The notes: generated from the sequence alone by a model not told the origin. A DNA stretch of 28,340 nucleotides from JADHUC01 sp964617665 (GCA_964617665.1 CAZUAH010000140.1:1-28340); one strand, 5' to 3'. Positions 8,001 through 16,143 are shown, numbered from the stretch's first letter. Numbers and translations are program-made.

Positions 8001-8345
8001 CGACTCGCCGATCATGGCGATCAGCACAACCTCAGCCGCCACCCAATACTCGCCCAGCAGCAGAGCGGCCACCATGGCGATAGCCAGTGCCAAATCAGCG
8101 CCAACATCGCCGTCCAGCAGCGACACGAGTGCGCCGTATACGATCCTCGCCCCGCCCAACACTGCCGCGATTAGCGACAGATTCACACCAAACGGATAGC
8201 GCAGGCTTTCGTAGCCAAGCCACCAGAACAGACCGTCGCTGGCCACCAAAACCGCGACACACACAGTCAGCGCGTACAGCGAGCGAAACGAGGGGAGCGC
8301 AAAGTCCGTTTCTAGAGCGGGTTCGTTTCGCGTTGGCGCGGTCAT
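5037..8345 (-). CDS. P1B-type metal-transporting ATPase fused to an SPFH (HflK-like) domain
   Basis: This is one continuous 1102-residue frame. Residues 1-695 are a P1B-type ATPase: actuator TGES (188-191), CPC in the transport helix (298-300), phosphorylation motif DKTGTLT (D342), nucleotide-domain His in SEHL (H381) and hinge GDGVND (574-579). Residues 732-752 are an extra membrane helix, and about 753-960 form an SPFH domain (FVQPDEVAVLKRFGRF), followed by a helical tail. Odd points: there is no N-terminal CxxC metal-binding domain, the usual SEHP is SEHL, and the last transport helix reads VHQIG (H672) where ZntA-type zinc pumps have an Asp. An acidic insert (about 542-568) interrupts the P domain. 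The CPC class carries soft or transition metals, but the ion is not predictable. No clear SD precedes the ATG. It heads the SPFH operon. Confidence 0.85.
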   Translation of the reverse strand: MTAPTRNEPALETDFALPSFRSLYALTVCVAVLVASDGLFWWLGYESLRYPFGVNLSLIAAVLGGARIVYGALVSLLDGDVGADLALAIAMVAALLLGEYWVAAEVVLIAMIGESLEALTFSRTHRELRKIFELRPCSVRLRRNGESIEVSMDQVTAGDTVEVRPGDRVPVDGTVLSGRSSVDQSTLTGESVPIDKGEGDAVFAGTMNQFGALEVRVDKVGDDTTLGQVIQMVAKARRNKAQVERVADRMARYFLPFVMVMAAATFVYTNYAALQQLAAGGSGALEWMPTLAVLVVACPCALILATPAAMMAAIAWLARHGVLTTGGAAIERLATVTRFAFDKTGTLTEGKLELGECIPLGDHDAKEILRFAASAEQSSEHLIAGVLVQAATDQNIPLEPVEDFQALPGAGVFASVPSGASPHSDSTTCAVLVGNRRLMVERDIPVASEADAAIERLEQAAQTPLLVCVDEQIIGAVGVRDTVRTEAADVIAELRKIGIEQIALVTGDRRAAAAQVATAVGIERFEAELHPDEKANWLADWCEVTTEGGATEEEDASLRADTTSSESARVAMVGDGVNDAPALAIADVGLALGGVGSDIAAEAGDLILMGAPLSPLPGLVKLSRETVRIIRQNIILFAFLFNLTGIVLTGWLMPTWSEAWMARSPVAAALVHQIGALLVLLNAMRLLWFERWQTGVIARVETAAARRLGRLVTPLGRACDFGRWIWRVRKRLLACGLLLMLIGYLTQIVVFVQPDEVAVLKRFGRFHAVLAPGPHLCLPPPWDRVIRERPARVRTVDIGLRRVTVDQAQQVGPIEWNTPHQAGALQRQEGEALVLTGDHSLVEMGATIQYCVSDLRTYRFGVRDADRVLKTLAESATREIIASRPLLTDGTDGEQLAEITTSGRGDLEQRIRVLLQERVDAVGLGIEVLPDGVCLQEIHPPLAVVSAFRDVSSAFKEKERMKNEAEAYYRDKVIQAAGKAVWLELAADGSEVDDALWMQLREHLSGEASAEINAASAFAAEKEELATGDAKSFALVENAHAAAPRLTEWRMFLEAISEAMPGKKKIILDSRSGGRRHLMIGLPKSLPSGLLPLTESNPIEEH

Positions 8346-8471
8346 TCGAAGCGTGATTCAGGTGCGTGTTTGGGCTAACCAGCCTGAGAGAAACACCGCA
8401 AGTCGCATGATTCGCACAGGCCGGCAGGGGAGGCTTTGCCTGAACGAGTGCGGAATCCATCGCAAGAGAGC

Positions 8472-8503
8472 GCGGGGCGCGCCCCGCCGTGCCACCCGGC
8501 ACG
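8472..8503. repeat. Two adjacent palindromes in the intergenic gap
   Basis: A perfect 16-bp palindrome (GCGGGGCGCGCCCCGC, 8472-8487) is followed directly by a hairpin with a 6-bp stem and a 4-base loop (CGTGCC/GGCACG, 8488-8503). They sit in the 280-nt gap between the DinB-like gene and the ATPase-SPFH gene, both on the minus strand. There is no T-tract on the minus-strand 3' side, so this is not a standard intrinsic terminator. It may be a small dispersed repeat or a regulator-binding site. The rest of the gap (8346-8625) must hold the promoter of the ATPase operon, but I could not pick a convincing -35/-10 pair. Confidence 0.5.
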
Positions 8504-8625
8504 CAAAAACGAGGGCAAAGACCAGAATCTCAGGCTAAGACGCCGCATCCGGAATGTCAAGGACTAACCAACCGTACTCGGCGAGCAATTGGCCACAGCA
8601 GCGCTGCCAAGGCACTTCACGCAGC

Positions 8626-9129
8626 CTAACGCAACGCCTCGTGGCCAAACAGTCGGCGAAGCAAGCCGATCTGGCCGACGTGGATCATCTCGTGTTGTGC
8701 GCACCAAGTGATGGCTTCCAACTTGGTTTTGAACATAGGATGTGGAGCACCGGACGATTCGTCCAAGTTCTCCTCGGTCAGAGTTGGCAGTTCCTCAAGC
8801 GTTTGCTCGTGCACACGGTCCAACACACGACGGATTTCTTCCGGCTCGGGATAGTCGGCGGGGGCGGCCGTTGGAGTCGAGCCTTTCCGAAACGGAGCCA
8901 TGAATTCGTCGGAGATCACTTCGGCATCCTCGGGCCTCACACCACGAACACGCCGCATGCACAGCGCATATTCAACCATCGCCAAATGACCCGCTTGCCA
9001 AGCAATGTGAGTGACGCCTTCGGTCGGTTGGCGAAACCAGTCGTCGGGCGGAACGTTGTGCAAGAGATCAAGCGCGTAGAAACGTGCCGTGCGCAGGAGG
9101 TTGATGGCGAATTGCAGTCGAGGAGACAT
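8626..9129 (-). CDS. DinB-like (YfiT/DinB_2) four-helix bundle protein
   Basis: The 167-residue protein has the pattern of the DinB/YfiT superfamily, a four-helix bundle with a metal site made of three His. Candidate ligands are H48 in WQAGHLA, and H146 and H150 in QHEMIHVGQIG, the usual HxxxH with following GQ. Members include putative metal-dependent transferases, such as bacillithiol, mycothiol or glutathione S-transferases, and many of unknown function; nothing here narrows the choice. AAAGGAA lies 8 nt upstream of the ATG. The gene begins 43 nt after the end of the M28 peptidase gene on the same strand and may be co-transcribed with it. Confidence 0.75.
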   Translation of the reverse strand: MSPRLQFAINLLRTARFYALDLLHNVPPDDWFRQPTEGVTHIAWQAGHLAMVEYALCMRRVRGVRPEDAEVISDEFMAPFRKGSTPTAAPADYPEPEEIRRVLDRVHEQTLEELPTLTEENLDESSGAPHPMFKTKLEAITWCAQHEMIHVGQIGLLRRLFGHEALR

Positions 9130-9172
9130 GACACGGTTCCTTTGTCAGATTGACAATGAGAGAAATGTGGCC

Positions 9173-12100
9173 TCATTCACGAGAACCGGGGACGACCTCA
9201 AACGCAATGCGGCGCTCGTTCCGTTGTACAACGATCTTGACCGGTTGGCCGATCTTCAGGGCCTCGATGGCGTAGGTGTAGTCGTAGATGTTTTCTATCT
9301 TCTTGCCGGCCAACTCGACGACGAGATCGCCGCTGCGGACACCGGCCTTTTCGGCCGGGCCGTTCTTTGCTACGCCCGACAGTTTCAGGCCTTTCACATC
9401 CGATTCGGCGTAGTCGGGTATCGTACCGAGATAGGCTCGCAGATTGGCACGACGAGCCCCTTTCTTAGGACCGGCTTGGGCCACGTAGTCTGGCGGTGTA
9501 TCGCGCATGGCCAAGGATCGCGCGAGCAAGGCCATCAGCCGTGAACTCTTTGCCGCACCTTCGTAGTTCAGTTTTTCGGGCGTGTCGCGCGGTGTGTGGT
9601 AGTCGCTGTGCGATCCTGTGAAGGCCGAAAGGACCGGCACGCCTCGCATGAAGAAGGTGCTGGCGTCGGTAGGCAGGTAGCTGTCTTCTTGCAGCGAGAG
9701 CGGCAGGCCCACAGGCACGTTGCGGCGTTCGATTTCGCCTCGCCAAATACTGGATGAGCCGACGCCCTGAAGGATCAGCTTTCTGTCGAGGCGTCCAACC
9801 ATATCCATGTTCAAGCAAGCGGCAATCGCCGGATAAAGCGAGTTGTCATCTTTCGGTGCGCCGTGGGCGCCATGATGTACTCTGTGCGCACCGTGGTGTG
9901 CGCCGTGCGCGTGCGCCGGTTTGAAAGTCTTGGCGAAATGGCTCGATCCGATCAGCCCCAACTCTTCGCCGGACCAGGCTGCAAACAGAATGTCGCGTTT
10001 CAGTCTTAGCTTGCCGCCGGCCTTCTGCTCCGCAAGGTATTCGGCGATCTCAAGCATCGCCGCAACGCCCGAGGCGTTGTCGTCGGCGCCGAAATGGACC
10101 TTTTCGGTTTCATCGTCCCGCGCCAAAGACGAACCGCTGGGCCCTTTGCCCAGATGATCCACGTGCGCGCCGACGATGACAATCTGTTCGCTTGGCTTGT
10201 CACCAGATCGAAGTCGCCCCAAGGCGCTACGTCCGGTCCGTTTCACCTGACGCACGTCGATCGAAGCCGACAACTGTACATCTTCCAGCGTGAAACCCAT
10301 CATCAGCTCGCCGGCGTCCAATTTGTCCTGTAGTTCCTTCAGCTTTTTGTCGTTCTGGTCGAGCCACTCTTGTGCCAGATCGTCTGTGACGCTGATCACC
10401 GGTACGCTGGTTCCGGCCAGCGACCCGTCGAATCGCAGTCGGACCAGTTGCTGTTTGACTCTCGAGTTCGGACCGCTGACCAGGATTAGTCCACGCGCCC
10501 CCTTGTCGCGTGCCAACATGGCCTTGTAGCGCAAGCTCGAATACCGCGACAACTGCTGCCGCCGTTCGGCCGAGATCTGTTCCGGCATGTAGCGGAAAAC
10601 CAAGACCCATTTGTCGGCGATGTCCAAATGAACGAAGGAATCGTAGCCGCCCTTCCCGTCTTCTTCCGGAGCCACAATTCCGTACCCCGCAAACACGACC
10701 GGAGCCGCTTCGGCTTCGCCGGCCGCGGAGAACGACACGGGGGTCCAATGTTCTTCCACATCGTATTGCTTGCCCCCCCACTGAAATTCATTCCTTTCGC
10801 CCAGGTCTACCCCCGAAGTGAACTCGAACTCCTGGAACCAACCACCTTCGTCGCCTGCCGGCTCCAGGCCGAGGTTGTCCAGGTACGCAGCCACGTACGC
10901 CGTCGCCAATTGTTCGCCCCTGGTTCCGGTCAATCGGCCCTCCAACTCCGGCTGGCACAGGTAATCCACGTGACGCATGATATCTTGCGGCGAAAAGTCG
11001 GCTGTTGTCTGCCGAGACGAAGCGGTGGCCGCCTTAAGAGCCTCTGCTACCTGAGTGACTTCGTCCGTTACGTCTGTATGCAGTCCCAGTGATTTGAGAG
11101 CTTGTTCGTGGTTCCAGTCCGCCATGAAGATCTGCGACCGACCGGATGCGGTTCGGTTCGTTGTCCAAGCGAGTCTCTTTCCATCGGGCGTGAAGACTGG
11201 CAAGCCATCGAAGCCTTTCGTGTGGGTGACTCGGACCGGTGTGGATTTCCCATCAACGTCGATCAGGTACAGTTCGAAATTGGCAAAGCCGTGTCGGTTT
11301 GTCGTGAAAATCAGGTATTGGCCCGACGGGTGGTAGAACGGAGCCCAGGACATCGCTCCGAGTCGAGTCAGTTGTCGCTGGTCCGAACCGTCGATGTTCA
11401 TGGTCATGATCTCGGCGATCGCGCCGTTCGGCGTGAATCGTCGCCAACAGATGCGTCTTCCATCCGGCGAGAAGAACGGTCCTCCATCGTATCCCGGGGT
11501 CTTCGTCAGACGACGGACGTTGGAGCCGTCAGCGTTCATCACGTAGATCTCGTTCATGTACGCCGCGTCGTGCTCAAATGCCTTTCGTTGCTCGTCGGTC
11601 AAGTCGCCGACATATGCCTGCCGGTTCGACGCAAATGCAATCAGATTGCCGTCAGGGGACCACGAGCCTTCGGCATCGTAGCCTTTCGTTTTCGTTAGGT
11701 TCACGGATTTGCCGGTTTGGCGATCGTGGGCGAAGATGTCGAAATGCTCGTCATAGTCCCACGCGTATCGACGCTGTTTACCCGATTCGCGCAGCTTGAT
11801 CTCGTCGGTCTGCTTCTTCTGTGCGTCAGGGTCCTCGTGCGTCGAGGCGAACAGAACCTGATTGCCGTCCGGATGGATCCAGGCACAAGTGGTCTTCCCA
11901 TGCCCCGGAGAGGCTCGCTCGATATCGCCGGTTTCGAGGTCCATCACATAGATTTGAAAGAACGGGTTGCCCAGCTCGCGCTCGCTTTGAAAGACCATTT
12001 GACTGCCGTCGGCGCTGAAATAGCCCTCGCCGGCTCGTCGGCCCTCGAAGGTCACCTGTCTTGTGCCCATCACGAGCGTTGCCTCGCGCTCTGCTGCGGT

Positions 12101-12238
12101 TTTCGGATTGGATTCGGTGATATCCGGTTGTCCAGCAGCGTCTGCGGCGTACGAGGCAACGCCAGCCACCGCGGTTGCTACAAACAAGGACAGAAGCGAA
12201 AGATCGCCAGATCTACGGAAACTACTGATAGCTTTCAT
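9173..12238 (-). CDS. Exported M28 aminopeptidase with TolB-type propeller, PA and PDZ domains
   Basis: The 1021-residue product starts with a basic, hydrophobic signal segment (residues 1-32). Residues about 56-375 hold repeated WD40-like/PD40 strands (SPDGxxIAFASNR, MNADGSNVRRLT) forming a TolB-type propeller. A PA-type insert lies at about 500-660. The M28 catalytic domain has dizinc ligands H692 (GAHVDHLG), D719/D720 (GADDNASG), E759 with catalytic E758 (SGEELG), D812 (NMDMVG) and H881 (DYHTPRDT). A PDZ domain occupies about 935-1018. A His-rich insertion at about 775-793 sits between the Glu pair and D812. The family cleaves N-terminal residues from peptides. The propeller and PDZ suggest substrate recruitment or gating. 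It is probably periplasmic. The start has only a weak SD. Confidence 0.85.
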   Translation of the reverse strand: MKAISSFRRSGDLSLLSLFVATAVAGVASYAADAAGQPDITESNPKTAAEREATLVMGTRQVTFEGRRAGEGYFSADGSQMVFQSERELGNPFFQIYVMDLETGDIERASPGHGKTTCAWIHPDGNQVLFASTHEDPDAQKKQTDEIKLRESGKQRRYAWDYDEHFDIFAHDRQTGKSVNLTKTKGYDAEGSWSPDGNLIAFASNRQAYVGDLTDEQRKAFEHDAAYMNEIYVMNADGSNVRRLTKTPGYDGGPFFSPDGRRICWRRFTPNGAIAEIMTMNIDGSDQRQLTRLGAMSWAPFYHPSGQYLIFTTNRHGFANFELYLIDVDGKSTPVRVTHTKGFDGLPVFTPDGKRLAWTTNRTASGRSQIFMADWNHEQALKSLGLHTDVTDEVTQVAEALKAATASSRQTTADFSPQDIMRHVDYLCQPELEGRLTGTRGEQLATAYVAAYLDNLGLEPAGDEGGWFQEFEFTSGVDLGERNEFQWGGKQYDVEEHWTPVSFSAAGEAEAAPVVFAGYGIVAPEEDGKGGYDSFVHLDIADKWVLVFRYMPEQISAERRQQLSRYSSLRYKAMLARDKGARGLILVSGPNSRVKQQLVRLRFDGSLAGTSVPVISVTDDLAQEWLDQNDKKLKELQDKLDAGELMMGFTLEDVQLSASIDVRQVKRTGRSALGRLRSGDKPSEQIVIVGAHVDHLGKGPSGSSLARDDETEKVHFGADDNASGVAAMLEIAEYLAEQKAGGKLRLKRDILFAAWSGEELGLIGSSHFAKTFKPAHAHGAHHGAHRVHHGAHGAPKDDNSLYPAIAACLNMDMVGRLDRKLILQGVGSSSIWRGEIERRNVPVGLPLSLQEDSYLPTDASTFFMRGVPVLSAFTGSHSDYHTPRDTPEKLNYEGAAKSSRLMALLARSLAMRDTPPDYVAQAGPKKGARRANLRAYLGTIPDYAESDVKGLKLSGVAKNGPAEKAGVRSGDLVVELAGKKIENIYDYTYAIEALKIGQPVKIVVQRNERRIAFEVVPGSRE

Positions 12239-12278
12239 GAGGTGACTCGCTGCTATTGTGAGGTGAAACCTAATGTCG

Positions 12279-12308
12279 ATTCTCCGTATCGGATATCGCG
12301 ACTGTCAA
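12279..12308 (-). promoter_or_regulatory. Possible sigma-70-type promoter of the M28 peptidase gene
   Basis: On the minus strand a perfect TTGACA (12308-12303) is followed after 18 nt by GAGAAT (12284-12279), which keeps four of six consensus -10 bases. The implied transcript would begin about 30-35 nt before the ATG at 12238. The 179-nt gap also serves the divergent FtsX gene, for which I found no convincing promoter. Confidence 0.3.
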
Positions 12309-12417
12309 TGGGAGGGCTGATTCCTGTGTAGTTCCAATCGCGACGCGGAAGTGACACAATACAGGTGTGGACGGGCACCGGAAGTAGCCCGCCTCTCGCG
12401 ATTTCTTGAGGGTCATT

Positions 12418-15400
12418 ATGTCCGGCTGGCGGTTTATCTTTCGCAGTCTTATCTACCACTGGCGAGTGAATTCGGCCGTGGCGTTGGGCGTTGCCGCCGC
12501 GACGGCCGTGTTGACCGGCGCGCTACTGGTAGGGGATTCGGTACGAGGCAGTTTGCGACGTCTGACGCTGGATCGGTTGGGCCGCATCGACGAGGTGCTG
12601 CTGACCGATCGGTTCTTTCGGGCGGAATTGGCCAACGAGCTATCCGCGGATGAGGGGTTTCAGCAGCATTTCCGCACCGCCACGCCAGCGATTCTGTTTC
12701 CCCGAGGCACTGTGGAGAAACCAGGGGGCGATCGGCCTTCGCGGGCCACTCAGGTAGTTGTCGTGGGATGTGACGAGGCGTTCTGGCGTCTCGGCGACAC
12801 TCAAATCACGCCAAAACAACTACCCGGCCAGGATGAGATCGTGCTGAACGCGCCGTTGGCGAAAGATCTGGGGGCGACCGTAGGTGACGAAGTCGTTTTG
12901 CGTCTGCCGAAGTCCAACCAGGTTCCTGCCGATAGTCCCTTGGGTCGCAAGGCCGATCGAATCGGTAGCACGCGATTGAAAGTGGTGGAAATCGTCCCGG
13001 CGGATGGCCTTGGTCGATTTAGCCTGACAGCCAGTCAAACGACTCCGAGAAACGCATACGTCGCATTAGAGACTCTGCAAGGGTTGGCAGATCAAGAAGG
13101 GAAAGTCAACGCAATTCTGGTTGACGGCAAACTCGATTTGCCTCTGCCCAAGGAAAAACGTCCGGAAGTCCGCCGAGCACTCACCGAAGCGCTGAAACCG
13201 TCACTGGCAGACTATGGCTTTTCGATACGACGAATTCGCCGGACGTTCCAGGAGCCCGACAGCGATCAGGAAGTAGAGATCTTTGACTATTTCACACTGA
13301 CAACCGATCGGATGCTGTTCGAGGACAACGCCGCGGACGCAGCCGAGCGAGCATTCTCCAGTGATCACGGTCAGGCCGTCTTCACGTATCTTGCCAATGC
13401 GATCGACAAACGCAGCTCCGATGGACAGTCGACCGCCAGCATCCCATATTCGCTTGTCTCGGCCCTGGATTCCACGGCGGAACTGGGCCCGCTGTTTGCG
13501 GACGATGGCGAGCCGCTGAACCCGCTTGGCGACGACGAGATCGTCCTGACCAGTTGGGCCGCCGCCGATTTGCAGGCCAATACGGGCGACCGGATCCAGC
13601 TTGCCTTCTATGAACCGGAGACGGTGCACGGCGAGCCGCGAGAACAAACTGCCGATTTCACGGTTCGAGCGGTCGTTCACCTGACCGAACCGTCTTCACC
13701 TTACAGCCGGAGGCTACCCGCCCAGTTCGACAAGCTTCCGACCCACGTGAACGATCCCAATTTGACGCCCGAAGTCGACGGAATCACAGACCAGCAGACG
13801 ATCGACAAGTGGGAGACTCCGTTCAAGTTGAGACGGAAGCTCCGCGATGAAGATGAAGAGTACTGGAAGAACCACCGCACGACACCGAAGGCTTACGTGT
13901 CACTATCTACAGGCCGGAAGCTCTGGGGCAGCCGTTTCGGCGCGACGACATCCTTCCGAATCCCCGCTCCGGTCGAATTGCCCGTCGGCGGTGAGGGCGA
14001 AGAGGCGTTCGTTCGCGAGTTGGAGCAGAAACTGCTAAGGCAACTGAGGCCCAGTCAGGCCGAGTTTGGGTTCTCGTTCATCCCCGTCAAGCAGCGTGGT
14101 CTGGACGCATCGAAGAAAGGGAACACGGATTTCGACTACCTGTTCTTATCGCTCAGTTTCTTTGTCATCGCAGCCGCGTTGATGCTGGTCGCATTGTTGT
14201 TCCGACTGGGAGTGGAAAGAAGAGCGGCCGAGGTAGGCACTTTGTTGGCCGTTGGATTTCGTCGAAGGCTGGCCGCTCGACTGTTGATTGCCGAGGGCAT
14301 GCTGATCGCCGCTCTTGGTGGACTCGTAGGCATCGGGGCGGGTATCGGCTACGCGTGGCTGATGCTGGAAGGGCTGCGAACGTGGTGGATCGGTGCCATC
14401 GTGACGCCGTTCCTGCTGCTATACATCGAATGGGTCAGCCTGGTTATCGGATATGTCGCGGGCGTCGTTGTTTCGACCCTGACTATCGCGTGGAGTGTTT
14501 GGCGAATGAGACGGCTTGCGGTGCGCAGGCTGCTGGCCGGTCAGGCCACGGAGGCCACCGACATCAGATATCGATCGGGGGCGTTCTGGCACATCGTGGC
14601 AGCCGTGCTTCTTGTGTTTTCAATCGCGCTTGCCGCGGTGGCAACGTGCTTGGGCGGAGAAGCCCAGGCAGGCGCGTTTGTCGGTTCCGGCGCCACGATT
14701 ATGATGTCGTTGTTGGCGGTCATTCGCAGCCGCTTGCGGTCAGGCGGTCGCGCCGGTGCAGGTTCGCGGGGCATGAGCCTGGTATCATTGGCCGCACGGA
14801 ATGTTGCCCGCAATCCCGGGCGGAGCACCATGACGATTGGACTGATGGCAATGGCCAGTTTTCTGATCGTGTCCATGAGCGCCTTTCGTCTCGATCCTTC
14901 GTCCAGAGGTACTGGCGGTTTCGATCTCTTGGCGGAAAGCTCCGAACCGATCTTCGCCAATTTGAACACGGAAGCAGGCCGTAAGGACGTCTTAACTGAT
15001 GATGCATCCGCGCTGGATGGCGGCGTTGTGCTGGCTTTTCGCGTGCAACCAGGCGACGACGCGAGCTGCAACAACTTGTACCAGGCGGCCCAGCCCCGCG
15101 TGTTAGGTGTTACCGAAGAGATGATCCAGCACTTCGACAACCCGGATGTGCAATCGTTCGGCTGGGCAGGCAGCGCAGCCGAATCCGAGGCCGACCAAGC
15201 AAACCCGTGGCGGCTGCTGGTAGAAGAGCGCGAGCCGGGTGACGAGACCGTACCTGTCGTGATCGACAAAGAAACGGCCATGTGGAGCCTGAAACTGTTC
15301 GATGCGATCGGAAAGGAGTTCAAAGTCGCGTACGAGGGTGGCGTGTCGATCCGCTTCCGCGTTGTGGGACTGCTAGACTTGGGCATTCTCCACGGAAGTC

Positions 15401-16065
15401 TGCTGATCAGCGAGGACGAGTTCGTCAAGCGATTTCCCGACGCAAGTGGGTATCGATACTTCCTGGTCCAATCGCCACCAGTCACGGCGGACGATGTGGA
15501 AAAGGCAAAGTTGGAACGGCAGGAGCGGGGCTTGCCGCCGATCACTGATGCGGCGATCCAGAGCGAATTGGAGGAAAAGCGGCGGACGAACGTTGCGACT
15601 GTCATGGAGAACCGACTGGGTGATCAGGGTTTCGATGCGACCGAGGCACTGGAGCGACTGAATGACCTTCAGGCGATCCAGAATACGTATCTGAGCACCT
15701 TTCAAAGCCTGGGGGCATTGGGATTGCTGCTGGGCACCTTTGGTTTGGCGACAGTTCAAGTGCGCAATATCGTAGAACGTCGCGGCGAGCTGGCCTTGAT
15801 GCGAGCGGCCGGTTTTCGTCATTCGCGATTGGCGAAGATGGTCATGTTCGAAAACGCCGGCCTGTTACTCGGCGGACTCTTGACCGGATTCCTCGCGGCC
15901 ATAGTCGCCGTACTGCCACACATGCTCCTTGGCGACGCCACGGTCCCGCTGCGTGATTCAGCGATCATGCTGGGCATCATACTGGTCGCCGGCACGCTAT
16001 CCAGTTTGCTCTCAGTGCAAACCACGTTGCGGGCGCCGCTGCTACCCGCACTGCGCGGTGATTGA
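12418..16065 (+). CDS. Large FtsX/MacB-type ABC transporter permease
   Basis: The ATG at 12418 is preferred to an in-frame TTG at 12406 because GAGGG lies 5 nt before it. This gives 1215 residues starting MSGWRFIFRSL. A first helix (about 17-40) is followed by a long extracytoplasmic region (to about 570). The first FtsX domain with three or four helices spans about 573-710 and contains GTLLAVGFRRR. Further helices lie at about 722-775 and 804-822, then a second periplasmic region, and a second FtsX domain (about 1094-1215) with ELALMRAAGFRHS. This duplicated layout is typical of LolCE/MacB-like permeases that move lipids, lipoproteins or peptides using a separate ATPase. No ATP-binding subunit is encoded nearby. 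A palindromic repeat lies beyond its stop. Confidence 0.85.
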   Translation: MSGWRFIFRSLIYHWRVNSAVALGVAAATAVLTGALLVGDSVRGSLRRLTLDRLGRIDEVLLTDRFFRAELANELSADEGFQQHFRTATPAILFPRGTVEKPGGDRPSRATQVVVVGCDEAFWRLGDTQITPKQLPGQDEIVLNAPLAKDLGATVGDEVVLRLPKSNQVPADSPLGRKADRIGSTRLKVVEIVPADGLGRFSLTASQTTPRNAYVALETLQGLADQEGKVNAILVDGKLDLPLPKEKRPEVRRALTEALKPSLADYGFSIRRIRRTFQEPDSDQEVEIFDYFTLTTDRMLFEDNAADAAERAFSSDHGQAVFTYLANAIDKRSSDGQSTASIPYSLVSALDSTAELGPLFADDGEPLNPLGDDEIVLTSWAAADLQANTGDRIQLAFYEPETVHGEPREQTADFTVRAVVHLTEPSSPYSRRLPAQFDKLPTHVNDPNLTPEVDGITDQQTIDKWETPFKLRRKLRDEDEEYWKNHRTTPKAYVSLSTGRKLWGSRFGATTSFRIPAPVELPVGGEGEEAFVRELEQKLLRQLRPSQAEFGFSFIPVKQRGLDASKKGNTDFDYLFLSLSFFVIAAALMLVALLFRLGVERRAAEVGTLLAVGFRRRLAARLLIAEGMLIAALGGLVGIGAGIGYAWLMLEGLRTWWIGAIVTPFLLLYIEWVSLVIGYVAGVVVSTLTIAWSVWRMRRLAVRRLLAGQATEATDIRYRSGAFWHIVAAVLLVFSIALAAVATCLGGEAQAGAFVGSGATIMMSLLAVIRSRLRSGGRAGAGSRGMSLVSLAARNVARNPGRSTMTIGLMAMASFLIVSMSAFRLDPSSRGTGGFDLLAESSEPIFANLNTEAGRKDVLTDDASALDGGVVLAFRVQPGDDASCNNLYQAAQPRVLGVTEEMIQHFDNPDVQSFGWAGSAAESEADQANPWRLLVEEREPGDETVPVVIDKETAMWSLKLFDAIGKEFKVAYEGGVSIRFRVVGLLDLGILHGSLLISEDEFVKRFPDASGYRYFLVQSPPVTADDVEKAKLERQERGLPPITDAAIQSELEEKRRTNVATVMENRLGDQGFDATEALERLNDLQAIQNTYLSTFQSLGALGLLLGTFGLATVQVRNIVERRGELALMRAAGFRHSRLAKMVMFENAGLLLGGLLTGFLAAIVAVLPHMLLGDATVPLRDSAIMLGIILVAGTLSSLLSVQTTLRAPLLPALRGD

Positions 16066-16143
16066 GCACTGTGGGCTGCCACGACAGGCCACACATCCCG
16101 ATACGTTCCCACTCAATGCGTTGTGAAGGATGGTTTTACCGAC

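Noticed and set aside
8353..8538. 61-codon + strand ORF in the gap upstream of the ATPase-SPFH gene
   Set aside because: It overlaps the palindromes, has no SD, and is Arg-rich as expected of a random frame in GC-rich DNA.
14541..15605. 354-codon - strand ORF inside the FtsX permease gene
   Set aside because: It is Ser/Arg/Pro-rich with no recognisable domain and lies wholly within a well-supported gene on the other strand.
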